Assembly: GCA_029721435.1 (NCBI GenBank)
Contig: CM056574.1
Span: 3,671,001-3,735,000, forward strand
Direction: 5' to 3'
DNA: 64,000 nt
From: Gymnothorax reevesii
Taxonomy: Eukaryota; Chordata; Actinopteri; Anguilliformes; Muraenidae
This document shows positions 1-11,490 of the stretch, piece after piece. The translations under genes were made by a program, and so were the position numbers. The notes under the pieces were generated by a model. The model was given only the letters and a program-made list of their open reading frames with translations. It ran no database searches and was not told where the DNA came from. The number at the start of each line of letters is the position of its first letter. Position 1 is the stretch's first letter.

Positions 1-740
1 GCTCATGATCTGAGACACTCCACCTCATCTGTGAAGAGTGGGTATGAGCTGCTCATGAACTGAGACACACCACCTCATCTGTGAAGAGTGGTTATGAGCT
101 GCTCATGATCTGAGACACGCCTCCTCATCTGTGAAGAGTGGTTATGAGCTGCTGATGATCTGAGACACACCACCTCATCTGTGAAGAGTGGTTATGAGCT
201 GCTCATGATCTGAGACACACGGCCTCATCTGTGAAGAGTGGTTATGAGCTGCTCATGATCTGAGACAGACCGCCTTATCTGTGAAGAGTGGTTATGAGCT
301 GCTCATGATCTGAGACACACGGCCTCATCTGTGAAGAGTGGGTATGAGCTTCTCATGATCTGAGACACAGCGCCTCATCTGTGAAGAGTGGTGATGAGCT
401 GCTCATGATCTGAGACACACCAGCTCATCTGTGAAGAGTGGGTATGAGCTGCTCATGATCTGAGACACACCACCTCATCTGTGAAGAGTGGGTGTGAGCT
501 TCTCATGATCTGAGACACACCGCCTCATCTGTGAAGAGTGGTTATGAGCTTCTCATGATCTGAGACACACCACCTCATCTGTGAAGAGTGGGTATGAGCT
601 GCTCATGATCTGAGACACACCTCCTCATCTGTGATGAGTGGTGATGAGCTGTTCATGATCTGAGACACACCACCTCATCTGAGAAGAGTGGTGATGAGCT
701 GCTCATGATCTGAGACACACCACCTCATCTGTGAAGAGTG
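1..740. repeat. 50-bp minisatellite, about 15 copies
   Basis: A direct tandem repeat with an exact 50-base period. The unit contains CTCATCTGTGAAGAGTGG followed by a variable trinucleotide and ATGAGCTGCTCATGATC. Copies differ by single substitutions only, without length changes, and the array is already running at base 1, so it continues left of the window. It ends in unique sequence at about 740. It probably lies in intron 7 of SFXN5. Confidence 0.95.
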
Positions 741-2109
741 GTTCTGTTTGGGCATGTGTGGCTGCTAAATGAGCTGGTTTCATTTTATCTCCTGGTGATG
801 AGACTCTTCACAAAAGCTCAAGGATGAATTCTGGCCATATAATATGCTTACATTCAGCCAAATCCAGCAGAATTAATTGAAAAACCCTTTACAGAGCGGA
901 TAGGCACTGAGCTGTGACCATACTGCATAAACAACCAAAGATCCTGTCAGACAAAAAAGTTAAATGTTCTGTCATAGACAAGTAAACCATATGACCTGAA
1001 TCCAATAGAACATGAATTTCAGCTGCTGAGGGCAAAACACCAGAACAAGGCAGGAACTGACGACAGCAGCAGCGAGGGCCGGCAGAGCAAGGAAGAAACA
1101 CACATGTCCGCACATGTCTGAGGTTCCAGACGTCAGTCAGTCACTGACTGCAAAGGGTTTAGAATATTAAAAATGACAATGTAATTACTGATGATGTCAG
1201 TTTGTCCACTTACTTTTGAGCCACTGAAACTGAGGGGGTGTGTAAAAAAATGGGCGTTATTCATTCATGGTTTAAAAAAAAAAAAAAAAAAAAAAAAACT
1301 CCTAAATTGAAGCTGAAAATTCTTCTCTTCCAACACACCTACATTCTTCTCAAATCCAACATGGTGGTATACTAAACAAAAACAATGAAAATTGAGTCAC
1401 TGTCCAAATACTTATGGACCTATCTGTGTACTCCATAAAGTTACCAAAAATATTTCTCACAGTGAAGATTGTTAACAAATTCTCCTTTCATTATGATGTC
1501 ATCTGGCACAAGTGGGCATGATGTTGATTAATTACATCAGTCAATAATCTGTTACCCTCCCATCAACGCACTTCACGTGTTTTAAAGTCAACCCTCATTT
1601 AACGTCAATCAAATTGACCCCACTATTCATTTTATTGTGGCAGACAATTTGGCTCCATCTTAAAATGTTGTCGTTAAAGTTTTTCATTAGTATCATCCAC
1701 TTCAATGAACACCAACCGAATTCAAATGAATATCTCAGTAATCAATGTCACAAACCTTCAATCTTACGCCAGTTTGTTTACTTTAAACAAACCAGATCAA
1801 GTGTGTCGAGTCCTTTTCTTTCAGATGTGTTAAGGGACTGGAGGCTCAATCATTGACAGAGAAAAGTAACTGCATTTCCTCAGTCCTTTCTTTCTCCGGC
1901 AAAACTGTGTCAAAGGGTGGGTGGAGATGGACTCCGGTCGATGCGAGGAACATGATAATGACCTTCAGGTGACCTTACCGCTATGGAGATGGCACTGGTT
2001 ACTGCACCGACATATCCCAGGAGAAACTTGGAAGTCGGAGTGGCCTTCACAAAAAACCAAAAAAAAAAATAGAAGTTTATCTATTTATTTCATTCTACTC
2101 CATTAAACA
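741..2109. other. Intronic stretch without a recognisable gene
   Basis: No exon-like segment is seen on either strand. It holds a run of 25 A at 1274-1298. A short stretch at about 1388-1428 (CACTGTCCAAATACTTATGG) resembles the outer end of a fish Tc1-type inverted repeat, and a related sequence occurs in inverse orientation at about 16916-16945. The small open frames here show no family features. Confidence 0.5.
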
Positions 2110-2700
2110 ATCACATTACGCTGCACTGGCTGCTCGTTGCGGCCAGAGTTAGTTTCAAAGTCCTAACGGCAAAGTCCTGTGGCAAACAAGACAGTCCCTT
2201 CCTATCAAGAGATGATCATTCCATTCACACCTGCCCATCAGCAGCAGGACAACTTAGCCCCCCTACCCTGGGTCGGAAAGCTCGTCGTTCTACCAGATCA
2301 CTCAGCTTCTCCCATCTTGCTCCCCAGTGGTGGAATGACCTTCCCACCTCCCTACGAACTGCTCCATCCCTGCCGCTCTTCCACCGTAACCTTCAGACTC
2401 ACTTGTTTAGATGGTTTCTGACCTGATCGCCTCCCTCCCCTGCTTTATTTAATCACAAAATGTTTAAAAATCTTCTCTTATGTTCATCACCATTTGCTTT
2501 GTTTCTGTTTCCTGTGAACTGCTGCCTTCTGTAGAGTCTTCGCTCTGCATGTTCATGACTTTAGGAGACTAATGCTGGATGTGAATTGTACCTCATCCAG
2601 ACAGCCGGGCTACAGTGTCAGTGACCTCACTGTATGCGCTTACTGCAAAGTCGCTTTGGAAAAAAGTGTTTGCTAAATAAATGTGCTGTCATGTAATCTA
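2110..2700 (+). mobile_element. LINE fragment (L2/CR1-like), 3' end
   Basis: Plus-strand translation from about 2125 gives LHWLLVAARVSFKVL and further on WWNDLPTSLRTAPSL. This is the conserved region after the reverse transcriptase domain of L2-type LINEs, and the same motif set (LHWLPV, WNNLP) recurs at 8170-8420. The frame is interrupted, so the copy is dead. The 3' end at about 2645-2690 has the CGCTTTGGAAAAAAGTG and GCTAAATAAATG motifs common at the 3' ends of fish LINEs and their partner SINEs. Family assignment is by motif only. Confidence 0.65.
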
Positions 2701-3756
2701 ACTCCACACCCTTCCTTATATATCAGATTCCTCTCTATTCCATTCCTTCCAGTATAATTCCATTACATGGCAATTTGATTCTATAGTGCTCAGTTTGATA
2801 GGTAAGCTGGCAGATGGTCTGTATGCGGTCTGTAATAAAACTGGTTTACAACAGCACTAACTGTGCAGTAAATTGGGCTCAAATGCAGAGGGAACGCAGT
2901 ACGGCTGGTATTCACGCTGTTATAATATAACACATTCACCATGATGGCAGTATTTACACTGTTGTAATATATAATATATAATATAACAGCGTATATACTG
3001 CCATCGTGGTGAATCTATAATATACTTGAGGTTGATGTCTGTCTGTCTGTCTGTGTGTATGTACACGTTTTCTCCTTCATTTCTCAACTGATTGTCACCA
3101 AATTAGGTGTGAATATCCATTTAGACACCAGAAAGGACCTGACGTTGCCCGATTTTTTTGAAAAAAGGCAAAAAAATGGCAATTTCACTCCGGGTAGCGG
3201 GTAGCAGCTAGTGTGTAATATTATAACAGCGTATATACTGCCATCGTAAAGTTATGCATAACTTTCGTCATAAATGGCCTTCAGAGTTGGTGTCACAGAC
3301 AACTTCGTCAAATAAATTAGCATTTTCAAACTGCCACAGCTCCCTAACAAAAAGAGAAAAGCCATTGAAAATGTGCTTGCCTAGTTTACTGGCCCTAGAT
3401 GCTACACTGTGGATGATTTTGAGGCAAGAGCATAAGTATAACAGGAGATATTGCCTCCTAAAAACTCCCTTTTATTTGACGTTACAAAAGCTAGTGTAAA
3501 AATTCACAAAACACTACCATCTTTATTTTTTTTTCTGCTAAAACTAATAGACATATTTAACTGAAATTTGGCACACATCCTATTAAGTAGAATACCTTTC
3601 TGTGATAATTTTTTAAACAAATCTGAGATTGTCAGGTGGGAGACCATTTGTTGAATTGACATGGAATGACGCAACAGCGTATATACTGCCATCATGGTGA
3701 ATGTGTTACAATATAACAGTGTATATACTGCCGTCATGGTGAATGTGTTATAATAT

Positions 3757-4234
3757 TGTAATGTGAAAAAAGATGGCAGTATTGACCTTTTTTTATTAAC
3801 CCCAGTCTGGAGCTAGGTTTGGGCATGTCCTGGGCATGTCTGAGAGGGGAAAGTCCCAGAGAATTAAAAAAAAAAGTCTGGAAGGTGGGAGGGGTCTGCA
3901 AAAGAGTACATAAGGAGAAAAATTGAGAGAGTAAAGTAGTAGGAGAAATTGCAAGGAGAAGGATACATTTGACCAGACCTGTCACTCTTTTCAAGACCTG
4001 TGAAGTTTTTTGTGGATTTATGTCTGTGTTGGAGCATTTTCCTCACCCGGAACATCACCAAGCAACCCCATCTCAAGGGACTGTAAATATTTATTTTCTT
4101 GTATATGTCAATCTTGGTCAGTAGTATAAACTGTAGGTTAGTTGTCAGTCTTTGTTTAATTAAATCTGTTTAAGTTTTAATTTGTCTGTCATCCCTTGCT
4201 GTCTTATATGTCGTAGCAAACCGGGACTATAACA
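3757..4234 (+). mobile_element. Solo LTR, copy 1
   Basis: A 478-bp block that begins TGTAATGTGA and ends ATAACA (TG...CA). It is flanked by the 4-bp direct repeat ATAT (3753-3756 and 4235-4238). It contains a TATA-like TACATAAGG at about 3906 and poly(A)-signal-like TTAATTAAA motifs toward the 3' end, as expected for an LTR promoter and polyadenylation region. Related copies lie at 6925-7420 and 59267-59757. No internal retroelement genes or second LTR adjoin it, so I read it as a solo LTR left by recombination. The superfamily (Gypsy or ERV-like) cannot be told. Confidence 0.7.
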
Positions 4235-4941
4235 ATATAAAACAGAGTATTTACAGCCATCGTAGTGAATGTGTTATAATATAACAGCGTATATACTGCA
4301 GTCATGGTGAATGTGTTATATTATAACAGCATACATACTTCCATCATGGGGAATGTGTTATATTATAACAGTGCATATATCGCCATCATGGTGAATGTGT
4401 TATAATATAACTGTATATGCTGCCATCATACTGAATGTGTGATAATATTACTGTATATACTGCCATCATGGTGAATGTGTTACTGTATATTATAACAGTG
4501 TATATACTGCCGTCATGGTGAATGTGTTATATTATAACAGCATACATACTTCCATCATGGTGAATGTGTTATAACAGCTTATATACTGCCATCATGGTGA
4601 ATGTGTTATATTATAACAGTGTATATACTGCCATCGTGGTGAATGTGTTAAATTATAAAAGTGTATATACTGCCATAGTGGTGAATGTGTTATACCACTG
4701 TATATACTGCCATTGTGGTGAATGTGTTATAATACCGTATATAGTGCCATCATGGTGAATGTGTTATATTATAACAGTGTATATACTGCCATCGTGGTGA
4801 ACGTATTATAACAGTGTATATACTGCCATCATGGTGAATGTGTTATAACAGCTTATATATTGCCATCATGGTGAATGCGTTAAATTATAACAGTATACAT
4901 ACTTCCATCATGGCGAATGTGTTATATTATAACAGTGCATA

Positions 4942-6570
4942 CAGGTGCTGGTCAACAAATTAGAATAATTTGAAATAGCGCAATCATTAAATTTTCTTGA
5001 TGGATTTTTCGTGCAGAAATCAAATCAGGTGTTCACCGCGCCTGTCCTACTTGTTAGAGTATTCACAGAACTCGCTACCTGTAAAAAATTTGCTCAGCTG
5101 AGCTTTCCAAAAGGCCCATTTAAGCCATTTAACTGTGACAATGTTGTTTTATTGAATTAGAATAATTGAGAAACCGTTTCACTGAATTAGAACAATTTTA
5201 TTATAATTAGAATCATCACTTTCTCAGTATTTTGTGGCTGCCCCCTTGGCTTGTATGACTGCCTGAAGTCTTCGCGGCATCGATTTGACCAGCTTGTCAC
5301 AAGTTTCCGCACTCACAGCTTCCCAGGCAGTGGCGATGTTCTGCTTCAGTTGGTCCAGCGTAGTCGGCTTTCTGTCGCAAATTTTCCGCTTGACGATGAC
5401 CCAAAGGTTTTCAATAACATTGAGGTCAGGCGAGTTGGCCGGCCATGCCAAAACTTCAAGCTCTTTTTCGGCGAACCAATCTTTGGTCGACTTTGCCGCA
5501 TGAGCCGGTGCAAGATCCGGTTGAAATATGAAGTCTTCTTCGCCAAACTGTCCCTGAACAGTCGGAATCAGGAACGTTTCCAGAACATCTTGGTATACGG
5601 CAGCATTGACAGTCTTCTTGAGGAAGCAGAGTTGCCTTACACCCCGAGCGGACATGCATCCCCAGACCATAACGCTCTGGGGAAACTTGACGGATCTTTT
5701 TACGCACTCGTGATTGTAGGTTTCGCCACCACAACGCCAGACACGAGGACCTTGGTCACCGGAGGAGATGCAAAAGCTTAATTCGTCACTGAAGACCACT
5801 TTCTGTCAGTCTTCAGCAGTCCACTCGCCGTGTTCTTTGGCCCACTTCAGCCGTTTCTCCATTTGTTTCTTGCTCAGCATCGATTTTACTGCTGGAACGC
5901 GAGATTTGAAGCCGAGTTCGCGCAGACGACGGTAAGTGGTTGATCTCGAGACGTTAGTGCTGGTCTGCTCGTTCCACAAGTCGCTGAGCTCAGAAGTGGA
6001 CTTGAACCGGTTGCTGACTGCGATCTTTCTCAGCTGCTTGTTGTCGCGAGCAGAAGTTTTTAGACACCGGAACAGTTGGTGCGCTTGCTGCAGTCTTTCT
6101 TTCGAGCTTTGCAGATGGAAGACTGGCTGTTGCCGAGCTGCTCAGCAATTTTAGTTTGGGTCAAGCGTTGTTAGCGAATGGCTTGAATTTGAGCCACTAT
6201 TCCCATTGAGAGGTCGCGCTGCTGACCCATGATTGATTTTACAACTTAGAAATTCTACTCAACCCTGACTTTATACTGCACAGTGAACACTCTTCACAGA
6301 AAACAAAAATTCGAGCATTTATTCTAATTTAATGAAATTACTTATGAATTATTCTAATTCAATGAAACAACAGTGTCACAGTTAAATGGCCTGAACTAGC
6401 CTTTTGGAAAGCTCAGCTGAGCAAATTTTTTACAGGTAGCGAGTTCTGTGATTACTCTAACAAGTAGGACAGGCGCGGTGAACACCTGATTTGCTTTCTG
6501 CACGAAAAATCCATGAAGAAAATTTAACTTGCGCTATTTCAAATTATTCTAATTCGTTGACCAGCACCTG
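4942..6570 (-). mobile_element. Tc1-like transposon A (1,629 bp)
   Basis: Ends CAGGTGCTGGTCAACAAATT and its inverse lie at 4942 and 6570, flanked by TA on both sides (4940-4941, 6571-6572), the Tc1/mariner target site. The inverted repeats extend for about 210 bp with few mismatches and include a shared block around GCTCAGCTGAGCAAATTTTT. The interior carries a broken transposase on the minus strand. The element is inserted in the palindromic minisatellite. Confidence 0.93.
5224..6230 (-). pseudogene. Tc1 transposase pseudogene (element A)
   Basis: The start codon is at 6230 (MGQQRDLSMGIVAQ) and the normal stop at 5224 (ending AATKY). The N-terminal helix-turn-helix part carries in-frame stops and frameshifts, for example after QAIR and around 6060. 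A further TGA at about 5800 replaces a probable tryptophan just before the first catalytic aspartate. The C-terminal 191 codons (5224-5799) remain open and carry FSDE, QPDLAPAH and SPDLNVIENLW. There are 34 residues between the second aspartate and the glutamate, the DD34E spacing of Tc1 transposases. The asparagine that usually follows the second aspartate is leucine. The copy cannot make a full transposase. Confidence 0.9.
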
Positions 6571-6589
6571 TATACTACCATTACGTAAA

Positions 6590-6731
6590 ATTACAAAGTA
6601 TACCTGTTCGAACATTAAGTAACTTGTCTTTGCAGTGTATTCAATTGAATATAATTTGAAAAGGATTTGCAAATCATTGTATTCTGTTTTTATTAATGAT
6701 TTACCCAACTTCACTGGTTTTGGGTTTTGTA
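6590..6731. mobile_element. Tc1 terminal fragment, family of element C
   Basis: The sequence from about GTTCGAACATTAAGTAACTTG to CACTGGTTTTGGGTTTTG matches, nearly base for base, the right-hand inverted repeat of the Tc1 element at 31751-33359. Only this end is present, and it adjoins element A on the left. It may be a solo TIR or an internally deleted copy. Confidence 0.8.
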
Positions 6732-6924
6732 TACTGCCATCATGGTGAATGTGTTAAATTATAACAGTGCATATACTGCCATCATGGTGAATGTGTTAAA
6801 TTATAACAGTGCATATACTGCCATCATGGTGAATGTGTTAAATTATAACAGTGCATATACTGCCATCATGCTGAATGTGTGATAATATAACAGTGCATAT
6901 ACTGCCGTCATGGTGAATGTGTTA

Positions 6925-7420
6925 TGTTCTGGCCCCAATTTGTTACTACATTTATAACACAAAAGCAACAGCAAGGGATGACAAACACAGTTTCAACAAC
7001 TAAAACACATTTAATTTCTAACAAAGACAAAGACTAATAACAACCTACAACTAAAGACCAAGATTGATTAATAAGAAAAAACAGAAATAATTACAGTCCC
7101 TTTTTGGTGGGGTGGCCTGGTGATGTCCTGGATGAAGAAAATGCTCAAACACAGGCAAAGAAATCCACAAAAGAAAAGTCACAGGTCTTGAACAGAATGG
7201 CAGGTCTGGTCATCTTCTTGCAATTTCTCCTACTACTTTACTGTCTCAATTCTTTTCCTTATATACTCTCTTTCAGACCCCACCCACATTTAGACCTCTT
7301 TTTTTTAACTTTCTGAGACTTGCCCCAGACATGTTCAGGACATGTCTAAACATGACTCCAGTCTGAGCTTAACAAAAAAAAGGTAAATACTGCCATCTAG
7401 TGGCCTATATTCACATTACA
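6925..7420 (-). mobile_element. Solo LTR, copy 2
   Basis: The reverse complement begins TGTAATGTGA and ends CAGAACA, length 496 bp, flanked by the exact 4-bp direct repeat GTTA (6921-6924 and 7421-7424). It shares with copy 1 the TATA-like segment (plus strand CTTATATACTC at about 7258) and the GGGATGACA block near its 3' end. Short open frames in it are incidental. It sits within the palindromic minisatellite. Confidence 0.75.
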
Positions 7421-7739
7421 GTTATAATATAACAGTGCATATACTGCCGTCATGGTGAATGTGTTATATTATAACAGCAAACATACTTCCATCAAGGTGA
7501 ATGTGTTATATTATAACAGCTTATATACTGCTGTCATGGTGAATGTGTTATACTATAACAGCATACATACTTCCATCATGGTGAATGTGTTATAACAGTG
7601 TATATACTGCCATCGTGGTGAATGTATGTTATTATAACAGCATATAAACTGCCATTTTGGTGAATGTGTTATATTATAACAGCATATAAACTGCCATCAT
7701 GGTGAATGTGTTATACAGTAACAGTGTATATACTGCACA

Positions 7740-9415
7740 TAACGCACAGGGAGAAAGAGGAGAGACGGAGAGGCTGAGAGTAACCGATGATCTTTCTCTC
7801 TCAGCTGTTGTGTTTCAGGCCTTTTCTCCCTACTTTAATTACACTGTACAGATCAGCAAATTTGACTCTTCTTGCTATTCGAATGACATTATGGTTCACA
7901 GTATTTTATTTCCCTTCACAACAGCAGTCTTCAGAGGGAGATATTCAAATGGAATAAAAAATAACATAACTAAACTTAGAAAAATGTTGTCTCTTCAAGA
8001 TGCTGAAAAATTGGTTCACGCATTTGTGTCTTCTCGGCTGGACTATTGCAATGTCTTACTGTCTGGTTGCACTGGCTCAGCCCTGAAACGTCTTCAATTA
8101 GTGCAGAAAGCTGTAGCTAGGGTTCTGACTAGGACTAAGAAATATGATCACATTAGCCCGATGCTCAAAAATCTTCATTGGCTGCCTGTAAAATTTAGAA
8201 TTGAGTACAAAATATTATTACTAACTTACAAAGCTTTAAATGACTTGGCCCCGGAATATCTTTGCAGTCTTCTTATTCCTTACTCCCCACCAAGATTACA
8301 TCATTCACAAGGTGCTGACTACTTGAAAATTCCAAATATATCTAGAATTACACTTGGAGGCAGAGCATTCTCTTACAAGGCACCAATTTTATGGAACAAT
8401 CTCCCAAAACAAATTCGGGCTTCAGACACACTCTCTATCTTCAAGAGGAGGCTGAAAACTTTTTTTAGTCAAGCCTATGATTAGTTCATGATTAGTTATG
8501 TGTTGGCTCTGGTGGGACTGACTACAACCTTGATTTATGACATGTTCACGATATTGGAAGCCAGTGTTATGTAAATCCATGTGGAACCGGTGGCACTGAG
8601 CATGCATTAACGGTGCCAGTGGGGCTTGCTACAGCCTTACTCACTGGGAAGGTCCATATGGTACTGGTGTAGTGTTAAGCAAATCCATGTGGAACCGGTG
8701 GCACTGAACGTGCATTAATGGTGCCAGTGGGGCTTGCTACAGCATTAGTCACCGGGGAGGTCCATATGGTACTAGTGTTTAGAAAATCTGAAGTGATCTT
8801 ACTGGAATAAGTGTAAGGCCTCTGTGCTGCAGGAAGCGGATGGAGCGGTGTTGACTGTTTCCTGACCAGTCAGCTCCTAAATTCTCATTTGGCACATGAC
8901 ACAGGACTGTATTTTTATTAATATGCAGTAGTTTTATCCAGTGCCTCACCCCACTTTTTTCTGTCTTTCTCCGAGGATCTTTCCCTCCACAACCCTGAGT
9001 CCTGGACCGTCCGAGCCCTGTCCCTCACCATGAGCGCTGGCTGCTGCTGTCCTGATGCGGTCCTGATCCAGTCCTGCACCATCCTTGGCATGCCACTTCC
9101 TCCAGCAACTGATAGCACTGTTTAGATGGACTTTAATGGAACATTATCTTGTTATTAATTAGCCAGTCCGCGGAGGATGGGATCCCCCACTATAGCCGGG
9201 TTCCTCCTGAGATTTCTTCCCACTGGGGAGTTTTTTCTCACCACTGTTTGAGGATTTTTCTCCATACTGGGAGTTTTTTGCCTCATTTGCTGTAGTGGGG
9301 AATAGGCTGGGCACTGCGCTTTCAGTAACTCATCTCTGACTGTAAAGCCTCTTTGTGACAGTTTATCTGTGAAAAGCGCTATACAAATAAATTGAATTTG
9401 AACTTGAATTTGAAT
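7740..9415 (+). mobile_element. L2-type LINE, 5'-truncated
   Basis: A coding remnant (7930-8484) is followed by a long 3' untranslated region. That region ends in TGTGAAAAGCGCTATACA followed by AATAAATTGAATTTGAA, the characteristic terminus and tail of fish L2-like LINEs. Truncation at the 5' end is usual for LINE insertions. The 3' UTR contains a 108-bp tandem duplication at about 8565-8780 (AAATCCATGTGGAACCGGTG at 8573 and again at 8681). The element appears to have landed at the edge of the minisatellite. Confidence 0.8.
7930..8484 (+). pseudogene. LINE reverse transcriptase C-terminal fragment
   Basis: About 185 open codons end in a TAG at 8482-8484. They contain SSRLDYCNVLLSG, LQLVQKAVARVLT, LHWLPVKFRIEYKILLLTYK and WNNLPKQIR. 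This is the conserved stretch after the catalytic domain in L2-like LINE polyproteins. The YxDD catalytic block and the endonuclease domain are absent, so this is a truncated remnant. The open frame extends up to 7699, but the part before about 7930 is minisatellite and unrelated sequence. Confidence 0.85.
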
Positions 9416-11436
9416 AACATTAAACTACAAACTGGTGACAAATTAAAGGAAGGAAATCAAATAAAGTTCATTGAAAAAGACAAATTCAGGCGGCTCTTCA
9501 TTTCTCAGCCATGTAACGCGGATCTGGAGGCCTGTGAGAGCCCAAACCCTCACTCAGGCTGTTCAAACTGATTTTTCCCATTTATTTGTCTCTCATCTGT
9601 TTCTGCAGCCGCTCAAATCCTGAACTGCATACTTACATACAACAAAAACAATATAGACAAATACCTGCCTACGCCATTTACCACACTGCTGCAGTCTATA
9701 CACCAGGCTACATGCAGAACAAATACATTTCAGTCACGATACAGGTTTTCTCAAGCAGAATGACCAACATTTTGTGCAACATGATGTACACACACTTACA
9801 GTAAACACACACAGCCAGTCTTAGAAGCTGCAATCGTCCAACATCGATAACCATCAGCAACAGGCAATGTCACATTTTAAAATGAGTGCATAATGATTGT
9901 TTTCAGGGACATTTTGAAGATTATCTGTGCTTTTTTTTTTTTTTTTGCCTTTTTCTGCCTAAGTGACCAGACAAAGGCTCAGACGAGGGAAGGGTACCTT
10001 AGTGGCGTTCCGGTTAGAGTAGTTCACACAAGCGTTGTGACTCTGGTTTAACCACTAGATGGGGGAGGCAAAACAGATCAGCATTACACAGGCCCCCAAA
10101 ACCAAAACAGCCATAGAATTTACAATCTACAGCAAACTGCAAAAATTGAAAAAGGTCCACCTCAAAATAATCTGATCTCATAATTAGACTAAAACCACAG
10201 TAAGCCAAAAAAAAAAATGTGGAAATGAGGTGAGATAATTTTGAGTAATTTGAGGATTTGCCACTGGAAAAAGATAATTTTACTTGTCGAGAAATTTTTT
10301 TTTTTTTCACTAAAAATAAAAAAAAATTGGCATCTCCAATCCCACCCGAATCTGGAATACCTAATTCAAGAACTATGCACAAGTCCTGCCCGTATATGCG
10401 ACCCCATGTTGCCAACTCGGGAGAGCGAAGACAGTTCGTGCCTCTTCGTCGAAACACGCGCCTGTCAGCCACCACTTCTTATACACTCATAGGTCAAAAC
10501 TTCACAAGTTAGAACGAGGGCGGAGGAGACCCGGACATGACCAGGCATAGAATCTTCCTGACGAGCGCCTGTCTGGCCAACAGGAGGCGCTTAAGCAACA
10601 AACAACTCTATTATTTTTAGTAACCCACCCTGGCAGTCCCTCCCCAGTCTGCACCCCTACAGCGAGAAAGCCTATAGTGTGCTGCTTTGAAAAAGCTGCC
10701 TACCACTGCCAGCTGGTACGACCGGGGTACAAACCTGTGTTGTGGTAGTCACTACAGCTCCGAAATGCGGCGCCTTAACCGATTCAGCTTACCCAGCAGC
10801 TAGCTCGAGAAAACAATCATTTGAAACAAGGTGACAATTCCAGACTTAGACTTAAAGGAGAGAAGTATTAAGAGGTTCAGCTTCTGAGGTTGACATGACC
10901 CCATCGCGGTGACAATAGGACATTCAGCCCCATAAAGCTCACCACTTTCCTCATGCTGTAACAAAAAACCACAAATGTCTGCCTCCAGCACATAAGCAAT
11001 AACCACCGAGCCTCCTTTGCATGAGGATTGAACAGATTAAGCCTTTCCTCATGACCAATAATCTTTCAACAAGGAATCAATTTGGCTGCCCTTCATTGAA
11101 CCTTTTCCAGAGTCTCCATATCTACAGTACATGTAGAGGTACAGTAACTTCTGGCTAAACTGGTTCAAGCTATAAGACAAACCGGTGATGTGAGTAAACT
11201 AACATGAGTGATTCTCCCAGATAGCAACCAACTGTGGGCCAGATCTTCACTGGTTTCTGCCGACTTAGGACCAGAATCTGGAAAGAAATGGTCTGGAATC
11301 GCTTGCTAGTCATTCATTAAAGGCTCTTCAACGGCTCGTTCATTAATGTGATCAAAAGTCAAGTCACACAGCTGAACTGTAAATCCTGCTTCAAACGTTA
11401 ATCAGCTGGTGTTCAGAGGAAAACAGGCAACTCTAC
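9416..11436. other. SFXN5 intron 7 with SINE-like pieces
   Basis: No exon recognisable as SFXN5 was found here. Two parts look tRNA-derived. On the minus strand, 10800 down to about 10690 reads AGCTGAATCGGTTAAGGCG followed about 45 bases later by GGTTTGTACCCC, resembling RNA polymerase III A and B boxes. On the plus strand, 9999-10060 has TAGTGGCGTTCCGGTTAGAG and a weaker second box. These are probably SINE fragments. A run of T at 9932-9946 and A/T runs near 10210 and 10300 are present. Confidence 0.45.
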
Positions 11437-11490
11437 CTGCCAGAAGACCGAAGATCCCAGAGTCTGATTTGGAAGGAGCAGGCCCACGAC
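11437..11490 (-). CDS. sfxn5: sfxn5 coding exon 7
   Basis: Eighteen codons, VVGLLLPNQTLGSSVFWQ, the start of the first hydrophobic segment of the carrier. The acceptor is CACCTCCAG, the donor CAG before GTAGAG. This is the last sfxn5 exon I can recognise in the window. Confidence 0.94.

Larger units (their letters stand above)
2920..7735. repeat. Palindromic minisatellite interrupted by insertions
   Basis: A degenerate tandem repeat of roughly 36-52 bases with core TATACTGCCATCATGGTGAA and flanks GTTATATTATAAC. The flanks are self-complementary, so adjacent units can form hairpins. The first units (2920-2965) are inverted relative to the rest. The array is interrupted by a solo LTR at 3757-4234, a Tc1 at 4942-6570, a Tc1 end at about 6590-6731 and a second solo LTR at 6925-7420. 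Repeat units flank each insertion directly, so the array predates them. A segment at 3020-3230 with a TCTG run and 3250-3660 is not repeat-like and is unassigned. Confidence 0.85.

Noticed and set aside
1..740. Regular 50-bp repeat considered as a CRISPR array
   Set aside because: The units are contiguous with no unique spacers, and the surroundings are vertebrate.
3504..4076. Three overlapping minus-strand frames of 70-86 codons
   Set aside because: They lie within solo LTR copy 1 and the flanking minisatellite, in antisense; similar frames recur in the other LTR copies because the sequence is shared.
5251..5781. A 176-codon plus-strand frame
   Set aside because: It is the antisense of the Tc1 transposase at 5224-6230, whose family motifs are on the minus strand.
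10690..10800. tRNA gene candidate on the minus strand
   Set aside because: A- and B-box-like sequences are present, but a full cloverleaf with acceptor stem cannot be drawn; it fits a tRNA-derived SINE.
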